NCBI GenBank assembly: GCA_937982505.1
Contig: CALJLV010000189.1
Span: forward strand, 1 to 64,000
Reading direction: 5' to 3'
DNA from: an uncultured Desulfobacteraceae bacterium
GTDB lineage: Bacteria > Desulfobacterota > Desulfobacteria > Desulfobacterales > UBA2174
Length of the DNA: 64,000 nucleotides
Position numbers and translations under genes: made by a program. The notes beneath the pieces are model-generated. The model saw only the letters and a list, made by a program, of their open reading frames with translations, had not been told where the DNA came from and ran no database searches. Shown here one piece after another: positions 8,199 through 16,534 of the stretch (its first letter is position 1; the number at the start of each line of letters is the position of its first letter).

Positions 8199-8819
8199 AT
8201 GGAATCGATCAAGACCGAAAAAGTGTTGCTGCACATCTGCTGCGGCCCCTGCGCCATCACCCCGGTGCAGGCCCTGCGCGCCGAAGGGGCCCTGGTGGTG
8301 GGGTTCTTCTACCGCCACAACATCCATCCCTTCACCGAGATGCAGCGCCGCGCCCAGACACTGGCCGACTACGCCGAGCGCATCGGCATGAAGGTGATCT
8401 TCCAGGAGGGCTACGACCTGGAAGGATTCATCCGCCGGGTGGTCTACCGCGAGACGCGCCGCTGCATGGTCTGCTACCACGAGCGGCTGCGGGCCACGGC
8501 CAGGCTGGCCCGCGCCAGCCGTTTCGATGCTTTTACCACCACGCTTCTCTACAGCAAGTTTCAGCGACACGAACTGATCCGTGAAATCGGCGAATCGGTG
8601 GGCCGCGAGATCGGGATCCCCTTTGCCTACCGCGACTTTCGCAGCGGCTGGCAGGAGGGGGTCGAGACCTCCAGGCGCCTGGGCATGTATCGCCAGCCGT
8701 ACTGCGGCTGCATTTACAGCGAAAAGGAGCGCTACGCCCATGAAGGCGCGGCCGGCCGGCGCCCGGCGGCCGAGGACCGGTCCCATGTCGGCGCCGGCGA
8801 CCGGGCTTTCGCGGACTGA
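8199..8819 (+). CDS. queH: Epoxyqueuosine reductase QueH
   Basis: QueH is the cobalamin-independent enzyme that reduces epoxyqueuosine to queuosine in tRNA. The ATG at 8199 has a GGAG about 9 bases upstream. The upstream open frame back to 8124 lacks family sequence. The protein has HICCGPC at residues 12-18, a second cysteine pair in RRCMVCYHERL and a third in QPYCGCIYS, the cysteine set expected for its Fe-S/metal sites. Length is about 206 residues with a short non-conserved, charged C-terminal tail. It sits 18 bp before the M48 peptidase gene. Confidence 0.92.
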   Translation: MESIKTEKVLLHICCGPCAITPVQALRAEGALVVGFFYRHNIHPFTEMQRRAQTLADYAERIGMKVIFQEGYDLEGFIRRVVYRETRRCMVCYHERLRATARLARASRFDAFTTTLLYSKFQRHELIREIGESVGREIGIPFAYRDFRSGWQEGVETSRRLGMYRQPYCGCIYSEKERYAHEGAAGRRPAAEDRSHVGAGDRAFAD

Positions 8820-8837
8820 CCTTTCGACTTCGCGCTC

Positions 8838-10676
8838 ATGTTCGCCAATTTCCTCTACTTCATCGTCGTACTGCTGATCTTCAGCACCTACCAGCCGCCC
8901 GAGCACCCGCTCCTTACCGCCGGCCAGGCCGTGGCGGGGGCCGTCGGCCTGGCCGTGTTCTTTGCCGCCTGGGCCCATCTGTCCTTCGCCCGCCTGGGCC
9001 GAAGCCTCGAGCGCCTGGGGCCGGCGGCCGCCGACCTGCGCCACGCGGCCCTGGTCACCCGCCTTTGCGTGCTGGCGGTGGTCCTGTTCGCGGTAAACGT
9101 CTACGGGCTGAATCTGCCCGCCTACCTGGCCCTCCTGCCCGGCCTGCGCGCCCTGCCCACCCTCCAGGCCCTGATCTTCGTGGGTCTCTTCATCGCTTAT
9201 CTGGCCCTCGTTTGGACTGCGGGGCATGCGACCTACGAACGGATCCAGCGCAGCGGAGCGTCGCGCCGCGGCTACGTGACCGCCAATATCGCTTTCGGGA
9301 TTCCGGTGATCCTGCCGTGGCTGGCCTTGTCGGCCGTGGCGGACCTCATCGCGGCGCTTCCCTTCGAGGCGCCGAGGCGCTGGCTTGCCACGCCTGCCGG
9401 AGAGCTGGTCTATTTTCTCTTCTTTCTGGCCCTGGTGGCCGTCTTCGGTCCGGCCATGATCCGCCGTTTCTGGGGCTGCCGTTCCCTGGCCCAGGGGCCG
9501 GCGCGGCGGCGCATCGCCGCCGTCTGCCAGCGCGCCGGAATGCGCTTTGCCGACATTCTGGACTGGCCCCTGATGGAAGGACGGATGATCACGGCCGGAA
9601 TCATGGGGCTGGTGCGCCGCTTTCGCTATATCCTGGTGACCCGGGCCCTGCTCGTCCACCTCGAGCCCGAGGAACTCGAACAGGTGATCGCCCACGAGAT
9701 CGGGCATGTCCAGCGCCATCATCTGCTCTTTTACCTGCTGCTGCTCAGCGGCTATCTGGTGCTGGCCTACGCCACTTTCGATCTGGCCCTGTTCGCCGTC
9801 CTCTCCGGCCGTCCCCTGGCGTGGCTGGCGCACAGCGGGGATCCGGCCCGCCTGGCCGCGCTGCTGCTCAACGGGGCGGCGGTGCTCCTCTTTCTGCTCT
9901 ACTTCCGCTTCATTTTCGGCTACTTCATGCGCAACTTCGAACGCCAGGCCGACCTCTACGTCTACCGGCTCTATGACGACGCGCGTCCGCTCGTGGCCAC
10001 CCTGGCCAAGATTTCCGCCGCCAGCCGCACCGCCCCGGAAAAACCCAACTGGCATCATTTCTCCATCCGCCAGCGCATCGACTACCTGCTGCGCTGCCAG
10101 GCCGATCCGCGCTGGATCAACCGCCACGAACGCAAGGTGCGACGCAGTCTGGCAGTCTACTGCGCGGTTCTGGCCCTGGTGGGCGCCCTGGCCTGGCAGC
10201 TCCATTTCGGCGCGGCCGGCCGCCGTCTCAATCAGCATTTCCTGGAGCGCATCGTCCGTGCCGAGCTGGTGCGCGATCCGCACCAGCCCCGGCTTCTGGT
10301 CCTGCTGGGCGACCTGCACTATCAGCATCAGCGCCTGGAACAGGCCGCTGCGGCCTACGAAGAGGCCCTGGCCCGGGATCCACGCCATCCGCGGGCCCTC
10401 AACAACCTCGCCTGGCTCTACGCCACTGGCCCCGCGCCCGGCCTGCGCCGCCCGGGCCGCGCGCTTGAGCTGGCCCTGCGCGCGGTGGCGGCCGATCCGG
10501 CCCCCCATGTCCTGGACACCCTGGCGGAAAGCTACCATGCCGCCGGACGAAGCGCCGAGGCCCAGGCCGCGGGCCGCCGCGCCCTGGCGGCCGCCGTCGA
10601 GGCGGGCCAGGATCGGGACTATTACGAGCGCCAGATGGAAAAATTCGGCGGGATGGCGCAGCACGGTGCGCCCTGA
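8838..10676 (+). CDS. M48 family membrane metallopeptidase with C-terminal TPR repeats
   Basis: A 612-residue membrane protein. Several hydrophobic helices occupy about residues 1-220. A gluzincin HEIGH zinc motif is at residues 286-290, followed by two more transmembrane segments and the third-ligand region (ERQADLYVYRL, near residue 375). The last ~130 residues contain TPR-like sequence (LVLLGDLHYQHQRLEQAAAAYEEAL and following). The layout resembles Ste24/HtpX-type proteases fused to a TPR module. The role, probably membrane protein quality control, is inferred from the family. The gene is convergent with the GspE-type ATPase. Confidence 0.88.
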   Translation: MFANFLYFIVVLLIFSTYQPPEHPLLTAGQAVAGAVGLAVFFAAWAHLSFARLGRSLERLGPAAADLRHAALVTRLCVLAVVLFAVNVYGLNLPAYLALLPGLRALPTLQALIFVGLFIAYLALVWTAGHATYERIQRSGASRRGYVTANIAFGIPVILPWLALSAVADLIAALPFEAPRRWLATPAGELVYFLFFLALVAVFGPAMIRRFWGCRSLAQGPARRRIAAVCQRAGMRFADILDWPLMEGRMITAGIMGLVRRFRYILVTRALLVHLEPEELEQVIAHEIGHVQRHHLLFYLLLLSGYLVLAYATFDLALFAVLSGRPLAWLAHSGDPARLAALLLNGAAVLLFLLYFRFIFGYFMRNFERQADLYVYRLYDDARPLVATLAKISAASRTAPEKPNWHHFSIRQRIDYLLRCQADPRWINRHERKVRRSLAVYCAVLALVGALAWQLHFGAAGRRLNQHFLERIVRAELVRDPHQPRLLVLLGDLHYQHQRLEQAAAAYEEALARDPRHPRALNNLAWLYATGPAPGLRRPGRALELALRAVAADPAPHVLDTLAESYHAAGRSAEAQAAGRRALAAAVEAGQDRDYYERQMEKFGGMAQHGAP

Positions 10677-10696
10677 GACACAGGGCCCGGCGACGG

Positions 10697-10735
10697 GCCG
10701 CGGGACCCGGGCATTGGTCCCCCTTGACCCGCGGC
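10697..10735. terminator. GC-rich hairpin between convergent genes
   Basis: GCCGCGGG (10697-10704) pairs with CCCGCGGC (10728-10735) between the M48 peptidase stop and the ATPase stop. There is no T-run on either strand, so intrinsic termination is uncertain. A Rho-independent role is possible only with help from other factors. Confidence 0.3.
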
Positions 10736-10741
10736 GCGCTT

Positions 10742-13063
10742 TCAAATGGTCACCTTGCGCACCTGGATCAGGTCCAGCAGTCCGGTGAAGATCTTTCCGA
10801 TCCCATCCTGGCGCAGGGTAGTCATGCCATCCGCGATGGCCTGGGCGCGGATTTGCTCCATGGGTTTGGCGTTCTGGATGAGTTTTTTCATGGGCGCGGT
10901 GCCCATGAGCAGTTCGTGAACCCCGCAGCGGCCGCGATAGCCGCTGTTGCTGCAGTGCTCGCAGCCCACGGGCCGGTACAGCTGCAAGTCGTCGCTCAGG
11001 GGCAGTGCCAGATGCCGGTTGAAGGCCGTCGGTCCGCCGTACTCGCGCACCAGTTCCTCGTAATCCTCCTGGGCCGGCCGGTAGGCCTCCTTGCAGTGCT
11101 TGCAGAGGGTGCGCGCCAGGCGCTGGGCCAGGATCCCCAGGATGGCGTCGGCGAAATTGAAGGGATCCATCCCCATGTCCAGCAGTCGGGTGATGCTTTC
11201 CGGAGCGCTGTTGGTGTGCAGGGTGGAAAAGACCAGATGGCCGGTCAAAGAGGCCTCGATGCCGATGGCGGTGGTCTCCTTGTCGCGCATTTCACCCACC
11301 ATGATCACGTCCGGATCGGCGCGCAGGAAGGAGCGCATGGCCAGGGAAAAATCGAAGCCGATCTTGGGCTGGACCTGCACCTGGCGCAGGCCGCGCTGGG
11401 TGATCTCCACCGGGTCCTCGGCGGTCCAGATCTTGGTCTCGGTCTTGTTGATGAACCCCAGGGCCGAGTGCAAGGTGGTGGTCTTGCCCGAGCCGGTGGG
11501 GCCGCAGACGAAAATCAGACCGTAGGGCTGATTGACGATGCCGGCGAATTTCTCGTAATTCTGGGGAGTCAGCCCTATTTTGTCCAGAGGGATGGGCTCC
11601 CCGGCGGCCAGAAGCCGCATCACCACGTCTTCCATCCCTCCCTGGGTGGGCACGGTGGCCACCCGCAGTTCCAGATCCAGTCCGCTGTACTTCTTGAAGC
11701 GGATCTTGCCGTCCTGGGGCTTGCGCCGCTCGGCGATGTCCAGATCGCTCATGATCTTGATGCGCGAAACGATGGCGTTGCGAAAGGCGAAGGGAATGGT
11801 CTGGTAGACCTGACAGGCCCCGTCGATGCGAAATCGCACCACGGTGTTCTGTTTGCCGGCATAGGGCTCGATGTGAATGTCCGAAGCGCCCCGGTGGTAG
11901 GCGTCGATGATCATCTTGTTGACCAGCTGGACCACGGCGCTGTCTTCCTCGCCCACCCCGGTTTCGGCCTCTTCGATCTCGATCTCCTCGGCCCCGAGCT
12001 GGCTGAGGATCTCGTCCATGGAGGCCAGCTCCTTCTCGTCCTGGGTGAACAGCAAGATGTACTGTTCGATGTCTTCGCGCAGCGCCACGGCGAAGCTGAC
12101 CTGCTGGCCGGCAAAGAGCATCCGGATGTTGTCGACCCGCTGCAGATCGTGGGGATTGTCGATGGCCACCAGGACCCTGCCCTCTTCGACCCGCAGCGGC
12201 ACGAAGGCGTTGCTCTTCATGAAGGGGACCTTGACCCTGGCCAGCAGTTCCCCCGGGATGGGGGCGTTCTTGTTGTAGTCGACGAAAGGGGCCTTGTAGA
12301 ACCGGCTCAGGGATTTGCCGATTTCCGGCTTGGGAACCTTGAAATCGGCCATGAGGATCTTCTCGATGGGTTCGCGCCGCTGGCGGGCATCGGCCACGGC
12401 CTTTTCCAGCTCTTTGCCGGTGAGGATGTGGTTTTCAAGGATGTAGTCGAACTTGGTGGGCCGGGTGCGCGCCATGCGCTTCTGGTTGTACAGCGCGATG
12501 CCCAGGATCTTGGCCAGTTCCTGCACGGCCCATTCGTCCTGTTCGACAAAGCGCTCCCCCCCGCCGGTGCGGTTGATCAGCTGGATGGCGCCCAGGAGGA
12601 ACTGTTTGTAGATCACCGGGCAGACCAGCACGGCATGGGTGCGGAATCCGGTGCGCTCGTCCCAGCGGCGGTCGAACCTGAGCTGGGGGTCGATGGCTTT
12701 CAGAACACCTTCGTCATAGGCGTCGGCGATGTTGACGAGCCGCTGTTTAAAGGCGGCATAGCCCGACAGGCTGTCGGCCGTGATGGGCACCCGGATCTCG
12801 GCCACCTCGTCGCCGGATTTGAAGCGCGACACCAGTTCGCGACGCTTGCCGTCCACCACGTAGATGGTGATGCGCTGCGCTTCGAACAGGCCGGTGATGT
12901 CATCCTTGAGATCGATGAGAATCTCGTCGAGATTCTTGGCGGCGTAAATCTTGTTGCAGATCTCCTGGAGCCGGGTGCGGTACTCCACCTCGGACTGGAG
13001 TGTTCGAACGTCCTCGTTGGGATTGCCGACAGGGGCCGCGGTCTGGGACGGGGGCGCCGTCAT
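10742..13063 (-). CDS. GspE/PilB-type secretion or pilus assembly ATPase with N-terminal GAF domain
   Basis: A 773-residue protein. Residues about 20-215 form a GAF sensor domain (LDEILIDLKDDITGLFEAQRI onward, with LGAIQLINR). A GspE N-terminal domain follows (LTGKELEKAV near residue 225), then the AAA-type motor. The motor has Walker A GPTGSGKTT, Asp box, Walker B-like VGEMRDKETT, a His box (STLHTNSAPE) and a tetracysteine zinc site (CKHCKEAY and CEHCSNSGYRGRCG). It would power type IV pilus or type II secretion assembly. No other pilus or secretion gene is in the window. The GAF module suggests ligand or nucleotide control of the motor. Confidence 0.93.
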   Translation of the reverse strand: MTAPPSQTAAPVGNPNEDVRTLQSEVEYRTRLQEICNKIYAAKNLDEILIDLKDDITGLFEAQRITIYVVDGKRRELVSRFKSGDEVAEIRVPITADSLSGYAAFKQRLVNIADAYDEGVLKAIDPQLRFDRRWDERTGFRTHAVLVCPVIYKQFLLGAIQLINRTGGGERFVEQDEWAVQELAKILGIALYNQKRMARTRPTKFDYILENHILTGKELEKAVADARQRREPIEKILMADFKVPKPEIGKSLSRFYKAPFVDYNKNAPIPGELLARVKVPFMKSNAFVPLRVEEGRVLVAIDNPHDLQRVDNIRMLFAGQQVSFAVALREDIEQYILLFTQDEKELASMDEILSQLGAEEIEIEEAETGVGEEDSAVVQLVNKMIIDAYHRGASDIHIEPYAGKQNTVVRFRIDGACQVYQTIPFAFRNAIVSRIKIMSDLDIAERRKPQDGKIRFKKYSGLDLELRVATVPTQGGMEDVVMRLLAAGEPIPLDKIGLTPQNYEKFAGIVNQPYGLIFVCGPTGSGKTTTLHSALGFINKTETKIWTAEDPVEITQRGLRQVQVQPKIGFDFSLAMRSFLRADPDVIMVGEMRDKETTAIGIEASLTGHLVFSTLHTNSAPESITRLLDMGMDPFNFADAILGILAQRLARTLCKHCKEAYRPAQEDYEELVREYGGPTAFNRHLALPLSDDLQLYRPVGCEHCSNSGYRGRCGVHELLMGTAPMKKLIQNAKPMEQIRAQAIADGMTTLRQDGIGKIFTGLLDLIQVRKVTI

Positions 13064-13171
13064 GCAGGGACCTCCTCGTGGAGCAGGCGGCCTTTGCCAT
13101 CCGGGAAGATGGTCCGCCGAAGCGTGGTCTGCGGCGGCAGCCGGCAGGCAATGACCACCGCCCGTTCACTT

Positions 13172-13414
13172 TCAGTCTGGGGAAGGGGCCCGGTGTGGGC
13201 GCCGATAATGGCGATGGATCTTTCGAACGCCGCCGCCGACCAGGATGACCCCCATCACGTAAAAGCAAAACCGGATAAAACCGGCGATGGCCGCAAAGCT
13301 TTCGATCTCTTCAATGCGGGGCATGACCTGGGGGATGCGAAAGAAGACACCGATTCCCGCCGCCAGCAGGGCGATTCCCCAGACAAGCTGAAACGTGGCG
13401 TTGTGGTTTTTCAT
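13172..13414 (-). CDS. Small two-helix membrane protein of unknown function
   Basis: An 80-residue protein starting at the ATG at 13414, with CAGGAG directly upstream; the longer frame back to 13549 has no support. Two hydrophobic segments (about residues 9-27 and 45-65) are separated by an acidic loop, and the C-terminus is basic (HRHYRRPHR). I do not recognise a family. It lies upstream of the GspE-type ATPase on the same strand, 108 bp apart, and could be co-transcribed. The 300 bp between this start and the PaaK-like gene hold no other gene. Confidence 0.55.
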   Translation of the reverse strand: MKNHNATFQLVWGIALLAAGIGVFFRIPQVMPRIEEIESFAAIAGFIRFCFYVMGVILVGGGVRKIHRHYRRPHRAPSPD

Positions 13415-13654
13415 CTCCTGCCTGGCGCAGAAAAGTGTTCCGGCACACGGATCGTCAAGCACGGACCCTAACGCAAACCCGGCGCCGCTGTCAATGCGCC
13501 GCGCCCGCCGGCGCGCGACCCCGTCCAGGTTTGGCGATCCGCCCTGCAAGGGATTTTTCCCGGTTCATAGGCTCCGCCCGCCGGTGCCCTTGACTGCAGA
13601 TCCCTCGTCGTGAACGGTGACATTCGGCAAGAACAGCCGCGGAGGCCCTTACGT

Positions 13655-13717
13655 TGACGGGGCCTTGCCCGCCGGCGTCCTGCGGGTCCTGGGACCGGCG
13701 GCCGGCAAGGGCCGTCA
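13655..13717. repeat. Long inverted repeat at the 3' end of the PaaK-like gene
   Basis: TGACGG-GGCCTTGCC-CGCCGG on the left pairs with CCGGCG-GCCGGCAAGG-GCCGTCA on the right, overlapping the stop codon of the leftward PaaK-like gene. It could serve as a transcription terminator or mRNA 3' stabiliser for that gene. No T-run follows on the minus strand. Confidence 0.5.
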
Positions 13718-14968
13718 GGGGGTGCACGGCCCCTGGAAGCTGCCGCGCTCCTTGAGTCTCACCGTCACCGGAACCCCCAGGCGTTCATGCAGGTGGTCGG
13801 CCACGGCCAGCATCCGCTTTTCCAGCATCTTGATCTCGTCGGAAAAGAGCCGATCGTCGACGCCGATCCAGACCTCGAGGATCTGGCGGCCCTGCTGGCG
13901 GTTGACGAAGACCCGCTGCCGGTCGGGGGAAAACCCCAGGGCCGCGGCCATGTGGGCCTGCACCTGGTCGCGGTGCAGCTTGACCCCCCGCAGCACCAGC
14001 AGCTGATCGGTGCGCCCTTCGAGCCAGGCGATGCGCACCCCCGGAGTGCCGCAGGCGCAGGGCGCCACCAGGAGCCGGGACCGGTCTCCGGTGCGAAAGC
14101 GGATCAGCGGCATGGCCCGGGCCGTGAGGGTGGTGAGCACCAGTTCCCCGTCCGCCCCTGCCGGCAGGCGCTCGCCGCTGGCGGGATCGACGATCTCGGG
14201 CAAGAAGTGCGCGTCATGAACGTGCAGTCCGTCGTGGGCGGCGCATTCGTAGGCCAGGGCCGGACCGGGCACCTCCGCCAGGCCGTAATGGACCCAGGTG
14301 GCCACGTGGAGCTTTTCCTCCAGCATCCGGCGGTGGGCCGGAGCCGCCGGCTCTCCCACCAGGATCAGGGTCTTGAGGGACAGCTGGCTGGGGTTCATCT
14401 GGGCCGCGTGCAGGTGCTCGGCGATCTGCTGGGCATAGGCCGGGGTGGTCACCAGCACGCTGATCCGGTAGTCGCGCAGCACCATGAGCTGTTTTTCGCA
14501 CGAAAGCAGCGAATTGGGCACCACACTGGCCTCCAGGGCCTCGGCCCCGCCCTTGTAGTCCCGGCCCCAGTCGTTGAGTCCCGGATCCAGGCTGATCTGC
14601 AGAATGTCGTCGCAGGTCACCCCGGCGGCCCCCAGGCTCTGCGCCACCATTTCGGTCCAGTGTTTCAGGTCCTGGGCCGTGTAGCCGCTCACCGAGGGAT
14701 TCAAGGTGGTGCCCGGCGCGGTGTGAATGCGCACGATGTCCCGCAGCGGCACGGCGAAAAGCCCGTACGGGTAGTTTTCGCCGAGATGCGCGCGGGTCAT
14801 GAAGGGCAACCGGTCGAGGTTGTCCAGGGTCTCCACGGCCGACGGATCGACGCCGTTGCGCCGCATCCGCTGCCGGTGAAAGGGGACGCTGCGAAAAGCG
14901 CGGTTCAGGGTGCTCTGAAGACGCTCGAACTGGCGCTGGATCCGTTCGTCAAGGTCACCGGAAGACAT
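13715..14968 (-). CDS. Divergent phenylacetate-CoA ligase (PaaK) family protein
   Basis: A 417-residue adenylate-forming ligase related to PaaK. The overall layout is kept: the N-terminal FERLQSTLNRAFRSVPFHRQRM, YPYGLFAVPL, a YGLAEVPGPA region, FRTGDRSRLL and the C-terminal VRLKERGSF with the usual lysine. The AMP-binding loop is altered from the family's SSGTTGKPTVVGYT to TAPGTTLNPSVSGYT, and the Glu-containing signature is less typical. It lies 3 bases downstream of a livF gene, while the canonical paaK is about 19 kb away with the other liv genes. It may use a different aryl or acyl acid or have reduced activity. Confidence 0.85.
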   Translation of the reverse strand: MSSGDLDERIQRQFERLQSTLNRAFRSVPFHRQRMRRNGVDPSAVETLDNLDRLPFMTRAHLGENYPYGLFAVPLRDIVRIHTAPGTTLNPSVSGYTAQDLKHWTEMVAQSLGAAGVTCDDILQISLDPGLNDWGRDYKGGAEALEASVVPNSLLSCEKQLMVLRDYRISVLVTTPAYAQQIAEHLHAAQMNPSQLSLKTLILVGEPAAPAHRRMLEEKLHVATWVHYGLAEVPGPALAYECAAHDGLHVHDAHFLPEIVDPASGERLPAGADGELVLTTLTARAMPLIRFRTGDRSRLLVAPCACGTPGVRIAWLEGRTDQLLVLRGVKLHRDQVQAHMAAALGFSPDRQRVFVNRQQGRQILEVWIGVDDRLFSDEIKMLEKRMLAVADHLHERLGVPVTVRLKERGSFQGPCTP

Positions 14969-14971
14969 GGC

Positions 14972-15715
14972 TCATTCCCTCCCCTCGTAAAACCCCTCGT
15001 AATCCTTGCCCAGATAGGCCCGCTTGACCTCCACGTCGTTGAGCAGCTCCCGGGCCGGCCCCTCGAGCACCACCCGGCCGTTTTCGAACACATAGCCGCG
15101 GTCGGCGATCTGCAGCGCGGCCCGGGCATTCTGCTCCACCAGCAGAATGGTCAGTCCCTCGGCGCGCAGCTGCACCAGGGTGCCGAGGATCCGGTCCACC
15201 AGCATGGGGGCCAGCCCCATGGAAGGCTCATCCAGCAGGAGCAGCCGTGGTCGGGCCATGAGGGCCCGGCCGATGGCCAGCATCTGCTGCTCTCCACCGG
15301 AGAGGGTGCCGGCGGGCTGGTGGCGCCGCTCGGCCAGAACCGGGAACAGTTCCAGCACCCGTTCGAGGGTTTGCCGGGCTTCGGCGCCGCGGGATCGGCG
15401 GTAGAGGGTATAGGCCCCCAGCTGGAGGTTGTCCATCACCGCCAGGCTGCCGAAGATCAGCCGGCCCTCGGGCACCAGGCCGATCCCGCGGCGTACGATG
15501 CCGGGCGCATCCAGGCCCTGGAGGGACTCCCCCTGGAACACGATCCGGCCCTGCCACCCGCCCAGCAGGCCGCTGACGGCGCCCAGCAGGGTGCTTTTGC
15601 CGGCCCCGTTGGCGCCGATGAGGCTGATCAGTTCCCCCTGGCGCACCGAGAGGCTGACCCCTTTGATGGCCATGATACCGCCGTAGAAGCATTTGAGGTT
15701 GCGAATGGTCAGCAT
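14972..15715 (-). CDS. livF: Branched-chain amino acid ABC transporter ATP-binding protein LivF
   Basis: A 247-residue ABC ATPase with Walker A GANGAGKST near residue 37, signature LSGGEQQMLAIGRAL near residue 140, Walker B LLLLDEPSMGLAP and the H-loop equivalent region ending in LLVEQNA. YGGIMAIKGVSL near residue 11 is typical of LivF rather than LivG. It is separated by about 12 kb from livG, livM, livH and livK, which have no livF of their own in the window. It is probably the missing second ATPase of that transporter or of another Liv system. It lies between aat and the divergent PaaK paralogue on one strand. Confidence 0.93.
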   Translation of the reverse strand: MLTIRNLKCFYGGIMAIKGVSLSVRQGELISLIGANGAGKSTLLGAVSGLLGGWQGRIVFQGESLQGLDAPGIVRRGIGLVPEGRLIFGSLAVMDNLQLGAYTLYRRSRGAEARQTLERVLELFPVLAERRHQPAGTLSGGEQQMLAIGRALMARPRLLLLDEPSMGLAPMLVDRILGTLVQLRAEGLTILLVEQNARAALQIADRGYVFENGRVVLEGPARELLNDVEVKRAYLGKDYEGFYEGRE

Positions 15716-15743
15716 GCCGGTCCCATTGCGAAAATCGCGGGCG

Positions 15744-16391
15744 TCAGGGCCTCAAGGCCCTGCGCAAGCGATCGAGAAACTCCCTGCGCGGCATCTGCCG
15801 CGCACCGAAGCGGACCAGGTGGGCAGTGGTCACCTGGCAGTCGATCAGTGAAAATCCCATGGCCTCCAGATGGCGCACCAGATGGACCAGCCCGGCCTTG
15901 GAGGCGTCGCTCTCCCGGTGGAACATCGATTCGCCGAAGAAACAGCGCCCCAGGGCCACCCCGTAGAGGCCGCCCGCCAGACGCCCCTCCCGCCAGACCT
16001 CCAGCGAATGGGCATAGCCGGCCTGGTGCAGCCGGATGTAGGCCGAAATCATCTCGGGCACCAGCCAGGTACCGCTCTGGCGCCGATCGGCCGCACAGGC
16101 GTGGATCACCGCGACGAAGGCCTGGTCCAGGGTGAACCGGAACCGGCCGCGGTTCAGGACGCGCCGCAGCGAGCGGGGCACGTGGAGCGATCCGGGCAGC
16201 AAGACCAGGCGCGGATCGGGGGACCACCACAGGATCGGCTCCCCGGGCGCATACCAGGGAAAAATCCCGTTGCGGTAGGCCAGCAGAAGGCGCTCCAGCC
16301 CCAGGTCGCCGCCGACGGCCAGCAATCCCTCGGGCAGCGCGTGCTCCACCGGCGGAAACCGCAGACGTTCATCAAGCCAGGCGACCGGCAC
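15744..16391 (-). CDS. aat: Leucyl/phenylalanyl-tRNA--protein transferase
   Basis: Aat adds Leu or Phe to N-terminal Lys/Arg to mark proteins for ClpS/ClpAP. The GTG at 16391 was chosen because AGGAG lies 7-8 bases upstream and the protein then begins PVAWLDERLRFPP as in the family. The longer frame to 16490 reaches into the divergent promoter region. The motifs EGLLAVGGDL, YRNGIFPWY, WWSPDPR, AGYAHSLEVW and FFGESMFHRESDASK are all present. The length is 215 residues, normal for the family. It is first in a leftward run with livF and the PaaK paralogue. Confidence 0.93.
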   Translation of the reverse strand: MPVAWLDERLRFPPVEHALPEGLLAVGGDLGLERLLLAYRNGIFPWYAPGEPILWWSPDPRLVLLPGSLHVPRSLRRVLNRGRFRFTLDQAFVAVIHACAADRRQSGTWLVPEMISAYIRLHQAGYAHSLEVWREGRLAGGLYGVALGRCFFGESMFHRESDASKAGLVHLVRHLEAMGFSLIDCQVTTAHLVRFGARQMPRREFLDRLRRALRP

Positions 16392-16534
16392 GTGGCGCTC
16401 CTTTGCCCGGGGCCGCCGGATCCCGCCATGGAACCGTTTGCGCAGCCGGCTGGGCTGGGGTATCATAGCGGCGATGGCATCCACCCGCAACGGCTCGGCC
16501 TTGTCCGGGCGCCACAGGATCGGCTCCTCTTACC

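Noticed and set aside
10724..13471. Very long plus-strand ORF opposite the GspE-type gene
   Set aside because: It is an antisense shadow of the motor gene in GC-rich DNA; the composition is a mirror of the real protein and no domain is seen.
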